A stretch of 64,000 nt of DNA from Lepisosteus oculatus (GCF_040954835.1 NC_090709.1:44028490-44092489), one strand, 5' to 3'; counted from the first letter of the stretch, positions 21,907 to 32,425 are shown. The notes: generated by a model not told the origin, from the letters alone. Made by a program: numbers and translations.

Positions 21907-23266
21907 TGTAGCGGCAATGCTTGTTAATAAGACAGAATTAAGTGTTTCAGTGCTTTCCCAAATGAGGCCTCATCTCTCTGTTCATCTCTGTGGTGCAGCC
22001 ACAGAGAAACTATTCATGCAGGCTGATTTAAAGATGTTTTCTTTTGATAAGGCACAGCTCCCAGAGGGGGGTGCACTTAGCTAAGCCTGGCTATCATGAT
22101 CAATGGGCATCCATTGGCGCCTATCTGTCTAGGGAGTGCCAGATGGACATCTGGATTGCATTCCTAAGTGTCAGGAGTAAGTGACTCATATCTCACCTTG
22201 ATCAACCAATCAGGGACTGGTAGGGCCGAGTAACCCACGTGGGACTCTGATGCCCATGGAACTTTTAGCCAATCAACGAGCTGAAGTTCCTCCAGGTAAA
22301 AACAGGCAACACAGAGAGCCTTTAGTGTAGAATTCTGTGGACTTTTCTAAAGGGAATTCAAAAGAGAATTCCAGGGCAGGACGGCCCAGGAGCAGAAGGC
22401 TCCCAAGGGCAGGACATTCTCGCAGCGCGCCTCCTGACCATCCTGAGACTCAGCCCGGACAACCACGGAACGGCCAGTGTGTCCGAGTGCCAGAACTTTC
22501 CTTTGTTCTAAGAGTCTAGAGCGGAGGTTGCCAGAGAGTAACCAGAGGATCCACCTGAGGTTAGCACCAGCAGCAATCCTTGTGAACAGGTCGGAACTGT
22601 GGACAGCTGAATCACTATTCAGAACTAGCTCTTCATCAGGAACGAACCGGTCCTCTTCCTAACTTGCTGGGACTCACAGTCATCTTTTCTCCTGTGTGCA
22701 AACTTTGCTAGTTAAAGCCAACACTAACTAGCCGGTCAGTGAGCATCAGCAGTGCACCGTCGCAAGCCGCACAGCAAAGCCTGGCACCGAGCCAGAGAGC
22801 GCGGATTGGGCAGCAACAGCCTGCAACTGTTTCTTTGTGCCCGCAGGAGATCTGAATCCCCAGAGATTGGATGAGTATTCAACTTCACTGCATTACTGCT
22901 CGAGAATTCAATTGTTATCCCAACAAGAGTTATGTACTTGTTTTGAGTATCTAATGTAGAAGTTATAACCAAGTTCAATTACGAAACGGTCTAAATGAAT
23001 GATATACTGAATGTATGTCCTCTTGATATATGTAACTCTTTGTAACTGACTGAATATATACCTTTTGTATTCTGATAACCCTCTCGATAAGATCTGTTTA
23101 TATGCATATTCTATGTATTAATAAATGTATCCTCGTGTATTAGTACCTGTGTGTGTGCGTTGTTTGAGTTATATTGCATGGTTGGATTCTAAAGCCATCA
23201 AAAGAATCAATTTTGTGATTTACTGCTACAATTAATAATTGTCCAAGTAAATGCCCAAACTCTACA
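21907..23266 (+). mobile_element. LTR fossil, right LTR
   Basis: Direct repeat of 18993-20382 in the same orientation, with the same TGTAGCGGC start and CTACA end. The two LTRs enclose only minisatellite, so the element is a broken or non-autonomous LTR relic with no visible gag or pol. Confidence 0.7.
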
Positions 23267-23270
23267 GAAG

Positions 23271-23328
23271 CATGCAAGAAAATGTGATCATTACCTATGG
23301 AATTTCCCACCAGCGTGGAGTTTGTCTG
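23271..23328. repeat. short dispersed repeat (pair with 25669-25720)
   Basis: The motif series GCATGCAAGAAAATG, ATCATTACCTATGGAA and CCAGCGTGGAG is repeated almost exactly at 25669-25720 in the same orientation. Its nature is unknown. Confidence 0.7.
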
Positions 23329-23340
23329 TCTAAAGCAGAA

Positions 23341-23390
23341 CACAGTGGAGTCATGCCGAGGGTTGTGAGATCAAGATTTCAGTGGAGCAC
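23341..23390 (+). pseudogene. 3' fragment of a tRNA-Ile (TAT)-like gene
   Basis: GTGGAGTCATGCCGAGGG followed by TTGTGAGATCAAG matches the intron end, variable region and T arm of the intron-bearing Ile-TAT gene at 31480-31573 (read on that gene's strand). The T arm is mismatched and the 5' half is missing, so it is a relic. Confidence 0.6.
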
Positions 23391-23630
23391 TGTCGTCTAC
23401 GTCTTTAGCTACATGAGTTGGACATCCTCTTGTACACGGAAAGCAGATTGAGATCCTCTGACATGAAAAGTGCCAGATAAAAGCCATTTCTCATCCTTTC
23501 TCTTAGTGGTGGAGCTATGGCATGTAAATGAGGCAACTTTCAAGGCGAGCAGGCTCGGTGCACACCGAACGCAGATGTCTCAGAGCAGTAGAGACGTGTC
23601 CAAGTGGCTGTCAAAGGACAGCACTTTGCC

Positions 23631-23704
23631 GGCGCATTGGCTTAGTTGGTTAAAGCGCCTGTCTAGTAAACAGGAGTTCCTGGGTCCGATTCCCAGCGGT
23701 GACT
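23631..23704 (+). tRNA. tRNA-Thr (AGT)-like, acceptor degraded
   Basis: 74-base tRNA-like gene with a good D arm, a perfect anticodon stem (CCTGT/ACAGG) around loop CTAGTAA (AGT) and a five-pair T stem. The acceptor GGCGCAT against CGGTGAC has several mismatches, and the T loop reads TCCGATT instead of TTCGAAT. TTTCTT follows as a weak terminator. It may be transcribed, but as an amino-acid acceptor it is doubtful. It is the best-preserved member of a local family (18468, 27717). Confidence 0.6.
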
Positions 23705-24110
23705 TTCTTCCTGTCTTACTGTACAGAATTTATCCTTACGGGCAAATCCCATGCCTTTTAATTCAGGTGAATGCAAGTGTTCGTTTCCTTTCTGGAACAA
23801 CTTGTTTTGAAAGAAATCTATACAGCTTGCGAAAGATGAAACACAAATCTTGCTTATCAGTGAAGAAGAGGTACTCCCAGCAGGCCAGCTAATACCAGCA
23901 AAGTTTTTTTTTCACCCTAACCCAGAGAATGGAGAAAAGCGAGGCGCCTGTGGCTCTGCACTGTAATCAGTTCGCGAGTTCGGCGGTTAGCTGAAAGAGT
24001 GGTAAATGGAGCTCGCCCCAGCCCGTCCTTATTCTTTTAAAGAGGATAAAAAATTAACTTCGCCGCCATTACTACCAGCTTTAAAAGACTGCCATGGGCA
24101 CGGAAAAAAA
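23705..24110. other. tRNA-locus spacer, no gene seen
   Basis: The first ~180 bp is shared in diverged form with 27790-27965 and 16530-16650, so it was copied along with the Thr-like tRNA. The remainder shows nothing recognisable. Confidence 0.6.
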
Positions 24111-24370
24111 CACACTACAGATGACTTTTCTGGAACCGAAGCAGAGATTCCTTTACAAACCAACTGATAAAGCTCAGCCAGTGAATACTGTTAACAGAAT
24201 GTGAAAGCACGATCAACTTTGTAACTGCAACCACAGGAAAAACAGCAAGAAGCAGGCTCCATTCCCCATTTAAATCTGTCGTGCGAGGCATGCTTTTTGA
24301 ACGCATGAAGTAAATCCCACGATCGCTTTTGAACTTGGACAATGTACTTCCAAAGGAGCGCTATGCGCAA
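24110..24370 (-). repeat. spacer repeat shared with 62290-62560
   Basis: The minus strand contains TCAAAAGCGATCGTGGGATT, TTTAAATGGGGAATGGAG and CCTGTGGTTGCAG in the same order as the plus strand near 62330-62440. Both lie within a kilobase of a tRNA-Leu gene. There is no coding evidence. Confidence 0.7.
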
Positions 24371-24717
24371 AGATTTAACAAGCTCAACCCCCGCCGACGA
24401 TTCGGTGTGAACAAGCAGAACATTCAAGTTTCACAGACAGAAACAGCACGCCAGCTCAGCCAACATTAAAACGGAGGGCACACTACGATTTGCATTGACA
24501 CAAAAGGGATCTGGGCAGACGTCGTTCCCTGCATAACGCAAAAAGTGGCAAAGCGCTTTTGGGTTGAGAGGACGCAAGAAGGTTTTTGTTTTGTGCCTTG
24601 ATGTCAAGCTGAGAAAGTATCTTTAAACACTCTGCTTAGTTTCTCGAGAGACTGCCAAAAAGCAGTTCCCTCCCTTTTGTCTGAAGCCAGCTGAAAAGGG
24701 GTCTTGACAGAAGCACC

Positions 24718-24799
24718 TGGCAGCGGTGGGATTCGAACCCACGCCCCCGAAGAGACTGGAGCCTTAATCCAGCGCCTTAGACCGCTCGGCCACGCTACC
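24718..24799 (-). tRNA. tRNA-Leu (AAG)
   Basis: 82-base type II tRNA on the minus strand: acceptor GGTAGCG pairs with the 3' strand CGCTGCC through one wobble, and the anticodon loop TTAAGGC gives AAG. The long variable arm TCTCTTCGGGGGC has its own hairpin, and the B box is GGTTCGAATCC. It agrees with the vertebrate Leu-AAG sequence essentially throughout. AAAA at about 24692 on the plus strand provides the minus-strand terminator. A34 is expected to be inosine. It looks functional. Confidence 0.96.
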
Positions 24800-25668
24800 C
24801 ACTGTGTGCTGTCTCTTTGTCTCATTACATGCCCGGAGGAATCCGGGTGGGTTTTGCTCTTGTCGCCCGACTTAGTGGCGTTATGACCGTGGAACCGACT
24901 GCACCTGCTTTTTCTGAGATGCTTCCCCTCTCATGGCGAGATCTCGACTTCTTTAACACCTCTGGATAAAGATCTTCTGTGGAGCAGGTTTCAGACCTCT
25001 GCGTACAGCACCCTTGATGTCATTTTATTTTTACAGCAGCCGCATCCGGAAAGTTGTGTCTTTTACATTTTATTTAAACAACAAAACTACATACAATACA
25101 AACAAGAGCACATATTACGTATCAAGAAAATCGTCAGGGGTACATGCTATAATACAATTATACTTTATGAAAAACTATTACACAAGGTAAATACAATTAA
25201 GGTCCGCACAGGTTGTTCTTACATTTCGAAAGAGTCCGTAAATACCCCTTTACATCTATTTTGAACTGTTCAAACGTAGGACTCTTCCCAGACCATTTCA
25301 CTTTATACCACATTCCTAAACGAGGATGCATCTCCTGTTTTAGAACTATTTTGGGCGGTATGGCTTATACAACACACCCACAGTATTCTAATGGTGGACT
25401 GCAGATCTGTGCTATAGTTCAGTCGAATTCGAAGGATCCAGCAATCGTACTGGATTTGACTGGGATTCTGAAATGTCTCTTGCAAAAGTATTTGGGTTTG
25501 CTTGAACCTTTGATATAAAAAGTGATCTGATCTGAAACTACCCAGCTTACAATCTCTGAGGTAGTTGTCACTAAACTTGGACGTGATGTGGCACACATGT
25601 GCCATGTGCCTTTACTTTTGTAAAAAACTGGTATCGGGAAGAGTTTCTTAATATTTCTTTTGATTAGC
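24800..25668. other. repeat-like region without a recognisable gene
   Basis: 24970-25200 is repeated in diverged form at 33705-33930 (CTGTGGAGCAGG, TTGATGTCATTTTATTT, GCATCCGGAA, AACAAGAGCAC). 25213-25690 has modest open frames on both strands, none with a domain I recognise; an old LINE remnant is possible but unproven. Confidence 0.4.
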
Positions 25669-26015
25669 ATGCAAGAAAATGTGATCATTACCTATGGAAT
25701 TTCCCGCCAGCGTGGAGATTGAATTCACAACCTTGAGGCTCAGTGTTCAAGAGTCACAGAAGAGGTCAGCCTGGTCTTCAGTTTGCCAACGATAAGCTCC
25801 GGCAGTGCTCCTCTGTAAAGCAGACTGTTCGGATCGGTTATGTGGGACGGCACTTCGATACTAAGATCATTTGCAGTACACTCAAAAAACATAGACGAAG
25901 AAGGTGTCACAGTAAGGTGAACCCTATGGGCGAGGGATGTTCCTGCCTCGTGTACGACTACACCACCTAGCAATACAAACGGGGTGCTAGGGCCCCTCTA
26001 CATTACCACAGGTTC

Positions 26016-26980
26016 TGTTATCTCCTAGAATTACCAATGCACACACAGACCAGCGACAAGCATTTGTATTGTATAAGTGCCCTGTTTATTTTCCAACTAC
26101 ATTCACATGCACTATCACCCAAAAACACAACGAAAACAGAATTCACAGCAGCAAGAGGTCCTTCCCAGGGTCAAAATGAATAGAGAGGGGCAGCAGTCTT
26201 TCCTGTAAAATACTAAAGAGAGGTCACTCGAACGTCTCTACTTAGTACCTGTAGTCTCTGATGGCCCACTTTGAGGAGAGGGGTATCGCCCAGTCCTATT
26301 TCCCCAGTCTCTGTTCAGGTAACAATAGCAATCCTCTGCGACTGTATTACATTCCTCTCAGTTTGAATCGGCTAACTGTGCCAGTTTCCTTGTTCCTCAC
26401 CTTCAGGTGTTAAAAGTCTCTGTACAGTACCTCTGTTTCAATGCCAATGTCTCTCATTGTCGTCAGTTACTGAACCAGTAGATCCTTGCCTCCAGGTATT
26501 AGAAGTCTCTGCAGAGTACCTCCGGGGTCTTGCACTCTGCAGCTTCCCTTGTGCTGCCTGTGTCGTCTCCAGGGTCCAGTGGGAATCGGGAGCCCCCTCT
26601 GTTCTGTCTCAGGTCTTTTTATCCCTCTCCTTAGCCAATCCCTTTCAGGGGGGTTTCCACTGTCCCTGTCAGAAACAGGTCCAGGAGGAAGCTTGTGTTG
26701 TTTGAGGGGTGTTGGAGTGCTGAGCTAGGTGTCATGGAACCTTATCAGTTCACCCCTTGGTCTGGCTAAAACTGGCTCAGTGACTCCTCACACCTCCAAG
26801 TCTCGATACCTAATTGCTCCCTGAACGACTTGGGTTTGACTGTTTTTACTGACTGTTCCTGTATTGGGACAACTGCAGTCACCCCCTTGAGTGAGAGGCA
26901 ACATTGACACCATCCTGGAAATCAACATAACCTAATCAATCACAGCCTGTTACTGCCTCAATGACCCACACCCTGTAACA
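26016..26980 (-). mobile_element. probable solo LTR fossil
   Basis: Read on the minus strand the block starts TGTTACAGGG and ends GGAGATAACA, so TGTTA and TAACA form terminal inverted repeats. AATAAACAGGGC, a likely polyadenylation signal, lies some 65-70 bp from its end. That layout fits a single long terminal repeat. There is no matching partner LTR and no coding domain in the window. The ~58-bp motif beginning AATCAACATAAC occurs twice in tandem at its outer edge (26926-27046). Family unknown; old. Confidence 0.42.
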
Positions 26981-27046
26981 CAAATCAACATAACCCAATC
27001 AATCCCAGACCGTGACTGCCTCAATGACACACATCCTGCGACACAA

Positions 27047-27370
27047 GCTTCACCTGGAGCACAATGGCTGTGTTTTCAGCTACGGAAACTTCCTGTTGAC
27101 AAGTTGGTGTTTGTGTTGCTTTTTCTGCTCAATGGAGCTGTATTAATGCAGGCACACGTGCTTCCACGGCAAGTTATTTTATTAGTGCTCACAAACCAAC
27201 ACACTGCAGACACCTCTGATACTGTCACTGCTTGTGGGCCACATGTTCCTGCCGTCAGCCTACTATACCATGTTCATGCACATCTAGAAATATTACTGCT
27301 GTAGTACAGGAGCGAAAGACGAAACGAAAGCACACCCAGTTTAAAAAGGCACATTTGTCAACTGCTGAAC
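27047..27370. other. spacer, nothing recognised
   Basis: No tRNA or coding signal seen. Confidence 0.4.
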
Positions 27371-27372
27371 TT

Positions 27373-27453
27373 CACAAGGATGGGATTCACACCCACATGT
27401 GCAGAGCACAATGGATTAGTAGTCCATCGCCTTACCACTCCACCACCTCATCC
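27373..27453 (-). pseudogene. tRNA-Ser (GCT)-like pseudogene
   Basis: On the minus strand GAGTGGTAAGGCGATGGAC, ATCCATTGTGCTCTGCAC and TGAATCCCATCC follow the tRNA-Ser(GCT) sequence including its long variable arm. The anticodon is ACT rather than GCT, the T loop is TGTGAAT rather than TTCGAAT, and the acceptor is eroded. A relic. Confidence 0.75.
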
Positions 27454-27589
27454 CAGAAGTTAGCCTCCTGACATGAGTTAGTGCTCAAGATGGTCGTCTT
27501 TCCTCTACTCAAGGATCATTTTCCTCTTCCACCTGCGATTTCACCATTTTCCTTGAAGATGTCAAACATAAAAAGCATATTGAGCTCCT

Positions 27590-27965
27590 TGGACTTGAAA
27601 TTACCAGATAAAAGCCATTTCTCATCACTTGCTCAGCGAGCAGGCTTCAGCGCACACAGAACGCAGGTATCTCAGAGCGGTGTGTCTAAGAGGCCGTAAA
27701 AGGAGAGTGCTCTGTTGGTGCTGTGGCTTAGCTGGTTAACGTGCATGTCTAGTAAATAAGCTTCTGGGTTCAAATCACCACAGTGCTTTTCTTCCTCTCT
27801 TGCCATGCAGAGTTGGTCGTTGTGGACAGCAACAGGTGTCTGCCTTAACTTTAATGGAAGTGTTCATTTCTGGAACAACTTTTTTAAAAACAAATTCCAC
27901 ACATATTGCGATAGATAAAATACTAATCTTCCCTGTTGGTGCAGAATAATTAGTGCCAGCTGGTA
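27590..27965 (+). repeat. diverged second copy of the Thr-like tRNA locus
   Basis: Upstream CCAGATAAAAGCCATTTCTC and ACGCAGGTATCTCAGAGC, the tRNA relic, and downstream TTTCTTCC and TCTGGAACAACTT all match 23470-23890 in order. So at least ~370 bp of locus was duplicated. Confidence 0.8.
27717..27788 (+). pseudogene. tRNA-Thr (AGT) pseudogene
   Basis: GGTGCTGTGGCTTAGCTGG D arm and GTCTAGTAAA anticodon loop (AGT) are recognisable. The anticodon stem is mismatched (GCATGT/ATAAGC), and the T stem no longer pairs (CTGGG/CACCA). A TTTT run follows. It is more decayed than the copy at 23631. Confidence 0.75.
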
Positions 27966-28343
27966 TGAAAACGACAACAATTTTTTTTTGTCTTTAGCGT
28001 AAAACCTGTGAATGTAGAAGAAAAGATGACGAGTGTCAATTTTTATGGCACCGTGAGCTTGTCCTTCAGTCAAACACGTAGGTAATTCAAACACACCCAG
28101 AGATGCACTTCGAATTAGCTTTGACCTAAATCCTATCTACTCCAGATGTGATTGGGCCTCTTTCCACATCCTGATATATGCAGAGAACACAAGCTTTTGG
28201 CACGAGTGAATATAAATGTAAACATAAATACTATTCAATATATTAGAATTTTGTTGTATTTAAAAAATATTTTAGCTCGGGATCCTCAAATCAGGAGTGT
28301 AGAAAAGAGCACCGTTAAATACCATCGGGAGTGCAGAACGTGA

Positions 28344-28850
28344 TAATAATAATAATAATAAACTTTATTTTATATAGCGCCTTTAAAGGTGGCTTCTCAA
28401 AGCGCTTTACAGGATGACAATAACAATAAATAAGAAGACTAAACAATAAATAAGAAAATTTCACAAGACAGGACACAATTATAATTACAACAATACAACA
28501 ATAAAGATAGAGGAGACTGTGGAAGATGGTATTAAGAAGAGCAGAGGGGTGAAGAATGGAACCAGTTAAGTAAAGGCTTTTCTGAAGAAGAAGGTTTTGA
28601 GTCTGGATTTGAAGGAGTTTAGAGAAGGTGACTCTCTAATATCCTTGGGCAAAGAGTTCCAGAGCTTGGGGGCATAGCAGGAGAAGGCCCTGTCGCCCAT
28701 ACAATGTAGACGGGCTTGGGGGACAGTAAGGAGAGCAGAATTTGAAGAGCGGAGGTTGCGAGGTGGGGAGTAGGGCGATAAAAGTTCAGACAGGTGATAA
28801 AAGTGTTCTTTAAACAAAAAGTGAAAATAGTGAATTTGTCTTTCACTTAG
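28344..28850 (-). mobile_element. L2/CR1-like LINE, 3' end
   Basis: On the minus strand an 83-residue frame (28566-28817) contains NLRSSNSALLTVPQARL, GDRAFSCYAPKLWNSLP and SFKSRLKTFFF. This is the C-terminal end of reverse-transcriptase ORF2 in L2/CR1-type LINEs. It is followed by the 3' tail, with CGCTTTGAGAAGCC and AAAGGCGCTATATA sequences, and ends in an (ATT)n run at 28345-28363. It is 5' truncated, as such copies usually are. Tail-only relatives lie at 43920-44040, 54985-55040, 58025-58095 and 58310-58375. Confidence 0.88.
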
Positions 28851-29008
28851 ATGTTCATTGAAAGCTCAGTAAACGATAAAGCAGTGGCTCGTTTTGTGAA
28901 TTCTCCTCGCATCAGATTGTCTTGCTTCGACCTTTAAATTGTACACTGTGTAGACCCTTCACTCTCCCTAACTCAATTAAAGAGCCACAGGCAAAAGTGC
29001 CTGTCAGT

Positions 29009-29072
29009 TTAGTTCAGTGGTAGAGCACTTGCATCTCGTGTATAAGGCTTTGTTTTCTACTGCCACTCTGGA
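29009..29072 (+). pseudogene. tRNA-Ala-like pseudogene
   Basis: TTAGTTCAGTGGTAGAGCAC is a clear A-box and D-arm sequence, followed by TGCATCTCGTGTATAAGG, resembling Ala anticodon-arm sequence. The T arm is badly mutated, with no TTCGA. Confidence 0.5.
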
Positions 29073-29274
29073 TTTCTTTTTAAATGCAACATCTTATCTG
29101 TGATTGTCTTTCATGTGACATCCCCCGTGTGTGAATTTCAGCATGACACATAACATCGTTTGAGATGCTATTTTTAAAACAGACCAAATGAAAGACCTAT
29201 TAGCTAAATACAAGTAGAAAACACAGGAATCTAATTGAGAAAATTAGGACCGGAGCAATGTATAGTATTGTAAT

Positions 29275-29765
29275 GGTTGGGGACTCAGGTGGGCACCCTT
29301 GCCATTGCCACTTAAGTCAGCCCCCCACCGTCGGGGACTCAAACCTGCGACCGCTACCATAGCTCAACCGCCACCATAGCTGGGTCCCTGTTGAGTGATG
29401 CCAGAGGCCTGGGTTTGAGTCCTTGACGTTGGGGGACTGACCTGATGTGGCAGTGGCGAGGATGCCCATGTGAACCCTGGAGCGTTACATTGGTGTCAGC
29501 AGTGGGATGGGATAGCCCTTTGTGAAGGTTGGTGAGTTAAGCGGGGGAGAGTGTAACGCATACGGCCACCATTGAGTGTGTAAGAGCCGGCTTACCAGAG
29601 CGGTGATGTCACCACCCTTCCCTGTAATAGCAGGGCCACAGCCACAGGACTGAAGGGAGATTGCTCTTTAGCTCAACAGGCTAGGTCCTTGTTGAGTGAT
29701 ACAGGAGGCCTGGGTTTGAGTCCCTGGTGGTGGGGGGCTGTTGTGAACACTGGAGTACTACAGTA
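29275..29765. repeat. dispersed element with two tRNA-like modules and an inverted repeat
   Basis: 29275-29345 and 29411-29491 are inverted repeats (GTAATGGTTGGGGACTCA against the complement of the CCTGGAGCGTTACA end). Between them, and again at 29660-29735, is a tRNA-like module: TAGCTCAACAGGCTAGG (A-box-like), TTGAGTGAT, then CCTGGGTTTGAGTCC (B-box-like). This suggests a tRNA-derived SINE or an element that captured one. I cannot name it. Confidence 0.55.
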
Positions 29766-29811
29766 TTACTAATAGCAGCGCAAAGCTCACAGTGGTGGCT
29801 TTAGGGTATCA

Positions 29812-29884
29812 GAGCCAGTGGTGCAATGGATAATATGTTTGACTTTGGATCAGAAGATTGTAGGTTTGATTCCTCCCTGGCTTG
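29812..29884 (+). pseudogene. tRNA-Arg (ACG)-like pseudogene
   Basis: The whole length aligns with tRNA-Arg(ACG): GAGCCAGTGGTGCAATGGA, GATCAGAAGATT and CTCCCTGGCTTG. The anticodon reads TTG instead of ACG, the T loop is TTTGATT and a T-stem base is lost. A decayed Arg tRNA. Confidence 0.75.
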
Positions 29885-30525
29885 TTAAGTTTTTAAACTA
29901 CACTTCTCAGTGTACACAACCCTTCTATCGAGTGGATGAGTCTCCCGTTACGTCTCCAATTCTTTCCGCACATTCTGCTTGTTTCACCACCGTTACTGTT
30001 GGACCACAGCCACAGAATGGAGGAGAGATACGGTTCCGATAAACTGTCTTAAATAATCATGTTGAAAAAGGTGACAACGTTTTTTTTTTCTTTAAGATAA
30101 CCTTACATTTGCCTGTTCAGTTCAAGTTATTTTCTGTACCTGCAAATTCCCCAATTTTTCTGCTGTCTCCTGAGAAAGACATGTGTCAAATCACAATAAG
30201 TAATACAATCTATTCAGTTAACACCCAGATGTAACAGAACACATTTAAGACTTACACCCCCTTTAAATATGTAATTCCTTCATTTCAGTTTTCTTACCTC
30301 CCCAGGATACCTGAAAGTTCACTATCCCATATTAAGGACTGTACATGCATTACCGGTAATACAGCTACTAATAAAGATATACATTAATCTTAATTATTAA
30401 TAAATTACACTTTTATTAATAAAGACATGTATTGATCAAATTCATTGTGAATAGTTGTGGTGTCTAGAAAACAATTTTAGCTACAGTAAATATTTCAAGC
30501 GAGTGGTGCGTTTGTTCGTTACTTT
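29885..30525. other. AT-rich spacer, nothing recognised
   Basis: No tRNA, repeat pair or coding signal seen. Confidence 0.4.
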
Positions 30526-30527
30526 GT

Positions 30528-30775
30528 GACCATATTATTTCCACTACATTCAGAACAGTTCAAATGCGATCGACTGTTCCTCTACTGAGCTACATAAACC
30601 CTGTGAAGAGGTGGTTTAAGTTAGTCTCCTACATCGGTAACATCTAATGGGCAGCATATGTTATTTTAGGTTTGTTGCAATTGAGAACAGGTTTAGTATG
30701 GAGCTGCTGACAAATTTCAGCAGCCACGTTCGTTGCAATGACCCGTTGTAGGGTCATTGCCAATCAGCTGCAAGA
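30528..30775 (-). mobile_element. PIF/Harbinger-related end fragment
   Basis: This is the reverse complement of 49290-49510, the terminal part of the Harbinger element at 49.2-51.3 kb. It shares TTATTTCCACTA, AAGAGGTGGTTTAA, TTGCAATTGAGAACAGG and CAGCCACGTTCGTTGCAA, the last with minor changes. No transposase sequence remains. Confidence 0.7.
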
Positions 30776-31475
30776 AAAAAAAACATAATTTGTGCCTTTA
30801 TTTAAAAAAAAGAAAAACAGAGTAGTAGTTTATGTGGTAATTTCAGGTACAATGTAAGAACTTAAGTTAACTAGTCCCACAGTAATGCGTGGGGTCCTAT
30901 CAATAGAAAAAAAATACTTGTAACCCAAAAACACAACAACCACGATGCGAGAAGCCTTCCGGGAACCTAGGTAAATCAGTGTAGTAGTCTAACGACTACA
31001 GAAAATAAAATAAAAAAAATACTTAAAGGAACAACTTCAAAACAAAAAGAACATTAAAAACAAATCTGGGAAACAACAAAAACAGAATCTAATGCCAGAG
31101 CTTTTTCAAGTCTTTGGTACCCCATCATGCTCCCTTAGTCCCAGTAGACCTCTCATCTAAGAAGATATCTCTCATCTATCTGTGTAGAGATCAGCTGGGG
31201 GTCCACAGCTGATGGGAATTTAAGTAGTGACCTGCGTCAGCTGCAAAGGAAAAAGTATAGGTTTATTCCATGCTGAAAGGAGAAGGAAACACAACATGGA
31301 ACCTTCTTCGGGTGTGACGTGGAATAAACCTTTACCTGTTCCTTTGATGTTAATTTAGACCGGATTTCCAGCAAATACCTAACAGGCTACAATCTCGTTA
31401 GATAAAGTGTTAAGGACGACCTATAAGTAGCAGTATCTAAAGTGGACAGTTGCTTTCAGTAGCTAAAGACAGGAC
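30776..31475. other. A-rich spacer with one repeat piece
   Basis: 31190-31330 (minus) carries the AAGAAGGTTCC and CAGCATGGAATAAACC signature also seen at 17455 and 57395. No gene is visible. Confidence 0.5.
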
Positions 31476-31479
31476 ACGC

Positions 31480-31573
31480 TGCTCCAGGTGAGGCTTGAAC
31501 TCACAACCTCGGCATGACTCCGCTGTGCACTGCTGTATAAGTACCGCGCGCTGACCGATTGCGCCACTGGAGC
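31480..31573 (-). tRNA. tRNA-Ile (TAT) with intron
   Basis: 94-base gene on the minus strand. The first exon runs through GCTCCAGTGGCGCAATCGG, D arm and anticodon loop TTATA (anticodon TAT). A ~20-base intron in the canonical place after base 37 is followed by ATGCCGAGG, T arm GTTCAAGCCTC and acceptor CTGGAGC. Acceptor strands pair fully. Vertebrate Ile-TAT genes always carry an intron, spliced by the TSEN endonuclease. No clear T run lies close downstream on its strand, which is unusual; termination may be inefficient. Confidence 0.92.
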
Positions 31574-31579
31574 CGCGGA

Positions 31580-32350
31580 AAGTGCTTTCCCTTCACACAC
31601 TGACGTTGCACAAACACAGGGTGAAAACGATTTCGGCACGTTTTCCGTCTCTCCGTGGGAGAAAGGGACAGTAAAAGAGCGAGGAAACTACAAGGGAAGA
31701 AAATGAAAAAATAGTGCTCACTGCAAAAGAGGGAGGAGAGAGATGGTCAGACACGTAAATCAGCTCGGCGGATTTACACTATTTATGAGTCTTCATGTGT
31801 CTGAAACTGTCCAGTTTGTATTTTCGTTTCAAAAATCCAATAAACTTGAATAAGACAAGAAGGCACACACTGCACATCTGCGGAACATCACGCCCGATGT
31901 TTACAGTGACATCAGAGATTGAAAGCGAAGTCGTTTTTTATTAAAAGTTCAAGGAAACCTGAATATGTTTGCTAGACGTATTTCAGAATCACAGTGAAAT
32001 GTAGTACGATTGCTGCACAGATCTGCAGTCTGCAATTAGAATACGGTTTGTGCGTTGTATAAAATATGCCATTCAAAACTTTTCTAAAACTGCAGAGATA
32101 CATTTCGGAATGCGTCTTCCTGTAAAAATTAAATATCTATTTTATTTGACGGGCGCTATAAGCAGAGTCTGAAGCCAGCTCCACAGAAGAACTATATTCA
32201 GTGGTCCAAAAAAGTGAGTATTTCACTAAGTGAACAATTACTGTACATCATAATCATATTTGTTTTACTTCTCCTGCCATTGCAATTTGCGCACAGATTT
32301 TTCATTTTATTTTCAAAATATATTAGCCTTGATGGGAGAAAAACTAAATT
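31580..32350. other. spacer, nothing recognised
   Basis: AT-rich sequence between the Ile and Thr tRNA genes with no coding or RNA signal. Confidence 0.4.
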
Positions 32351-32353
32351 GTG

Positions 32354-32425
32354 TGCGCGGTGGCCAAGTGGTAAGGCACCGGTCTTGTAAGCCGAAGAGC
32401 GCGGGTTCAAACCCTGCCCGTGCCT
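32354..32425 (+). tRNA. tRNA-Thr (TGT)
   Basis: 72-base cloverleaf: D arm GGCCAAGTGGTAAGGC, anticodon loop CTTGTAA (TGT) and T arm GGGTTCAAACCC. The acceptor pairs from positions 2 to 7, but base 1 is T facing C, so the terminal pair is open. The rest follows vertebrate tRNA-Thr closely. GGTTTG follows, only a weak T run. Probably a real gene, possibly a slightly damaged one. Confidence 0.8.

Noticed and set aside
25213-25688. Protein-coding exon(s) at 25.2-25.7 kb
   Set aside because: Frames on both strands are of similar length and none shows a domain. I considered a LINE C-terminus but could not support it with a motif.
26457-26728. Cys/Leu-rich 80-codon plus-strand frames
   Set aside because: They lie inside the probable solo LTR, on the opposite strand to its inferred transcription, with no domain.
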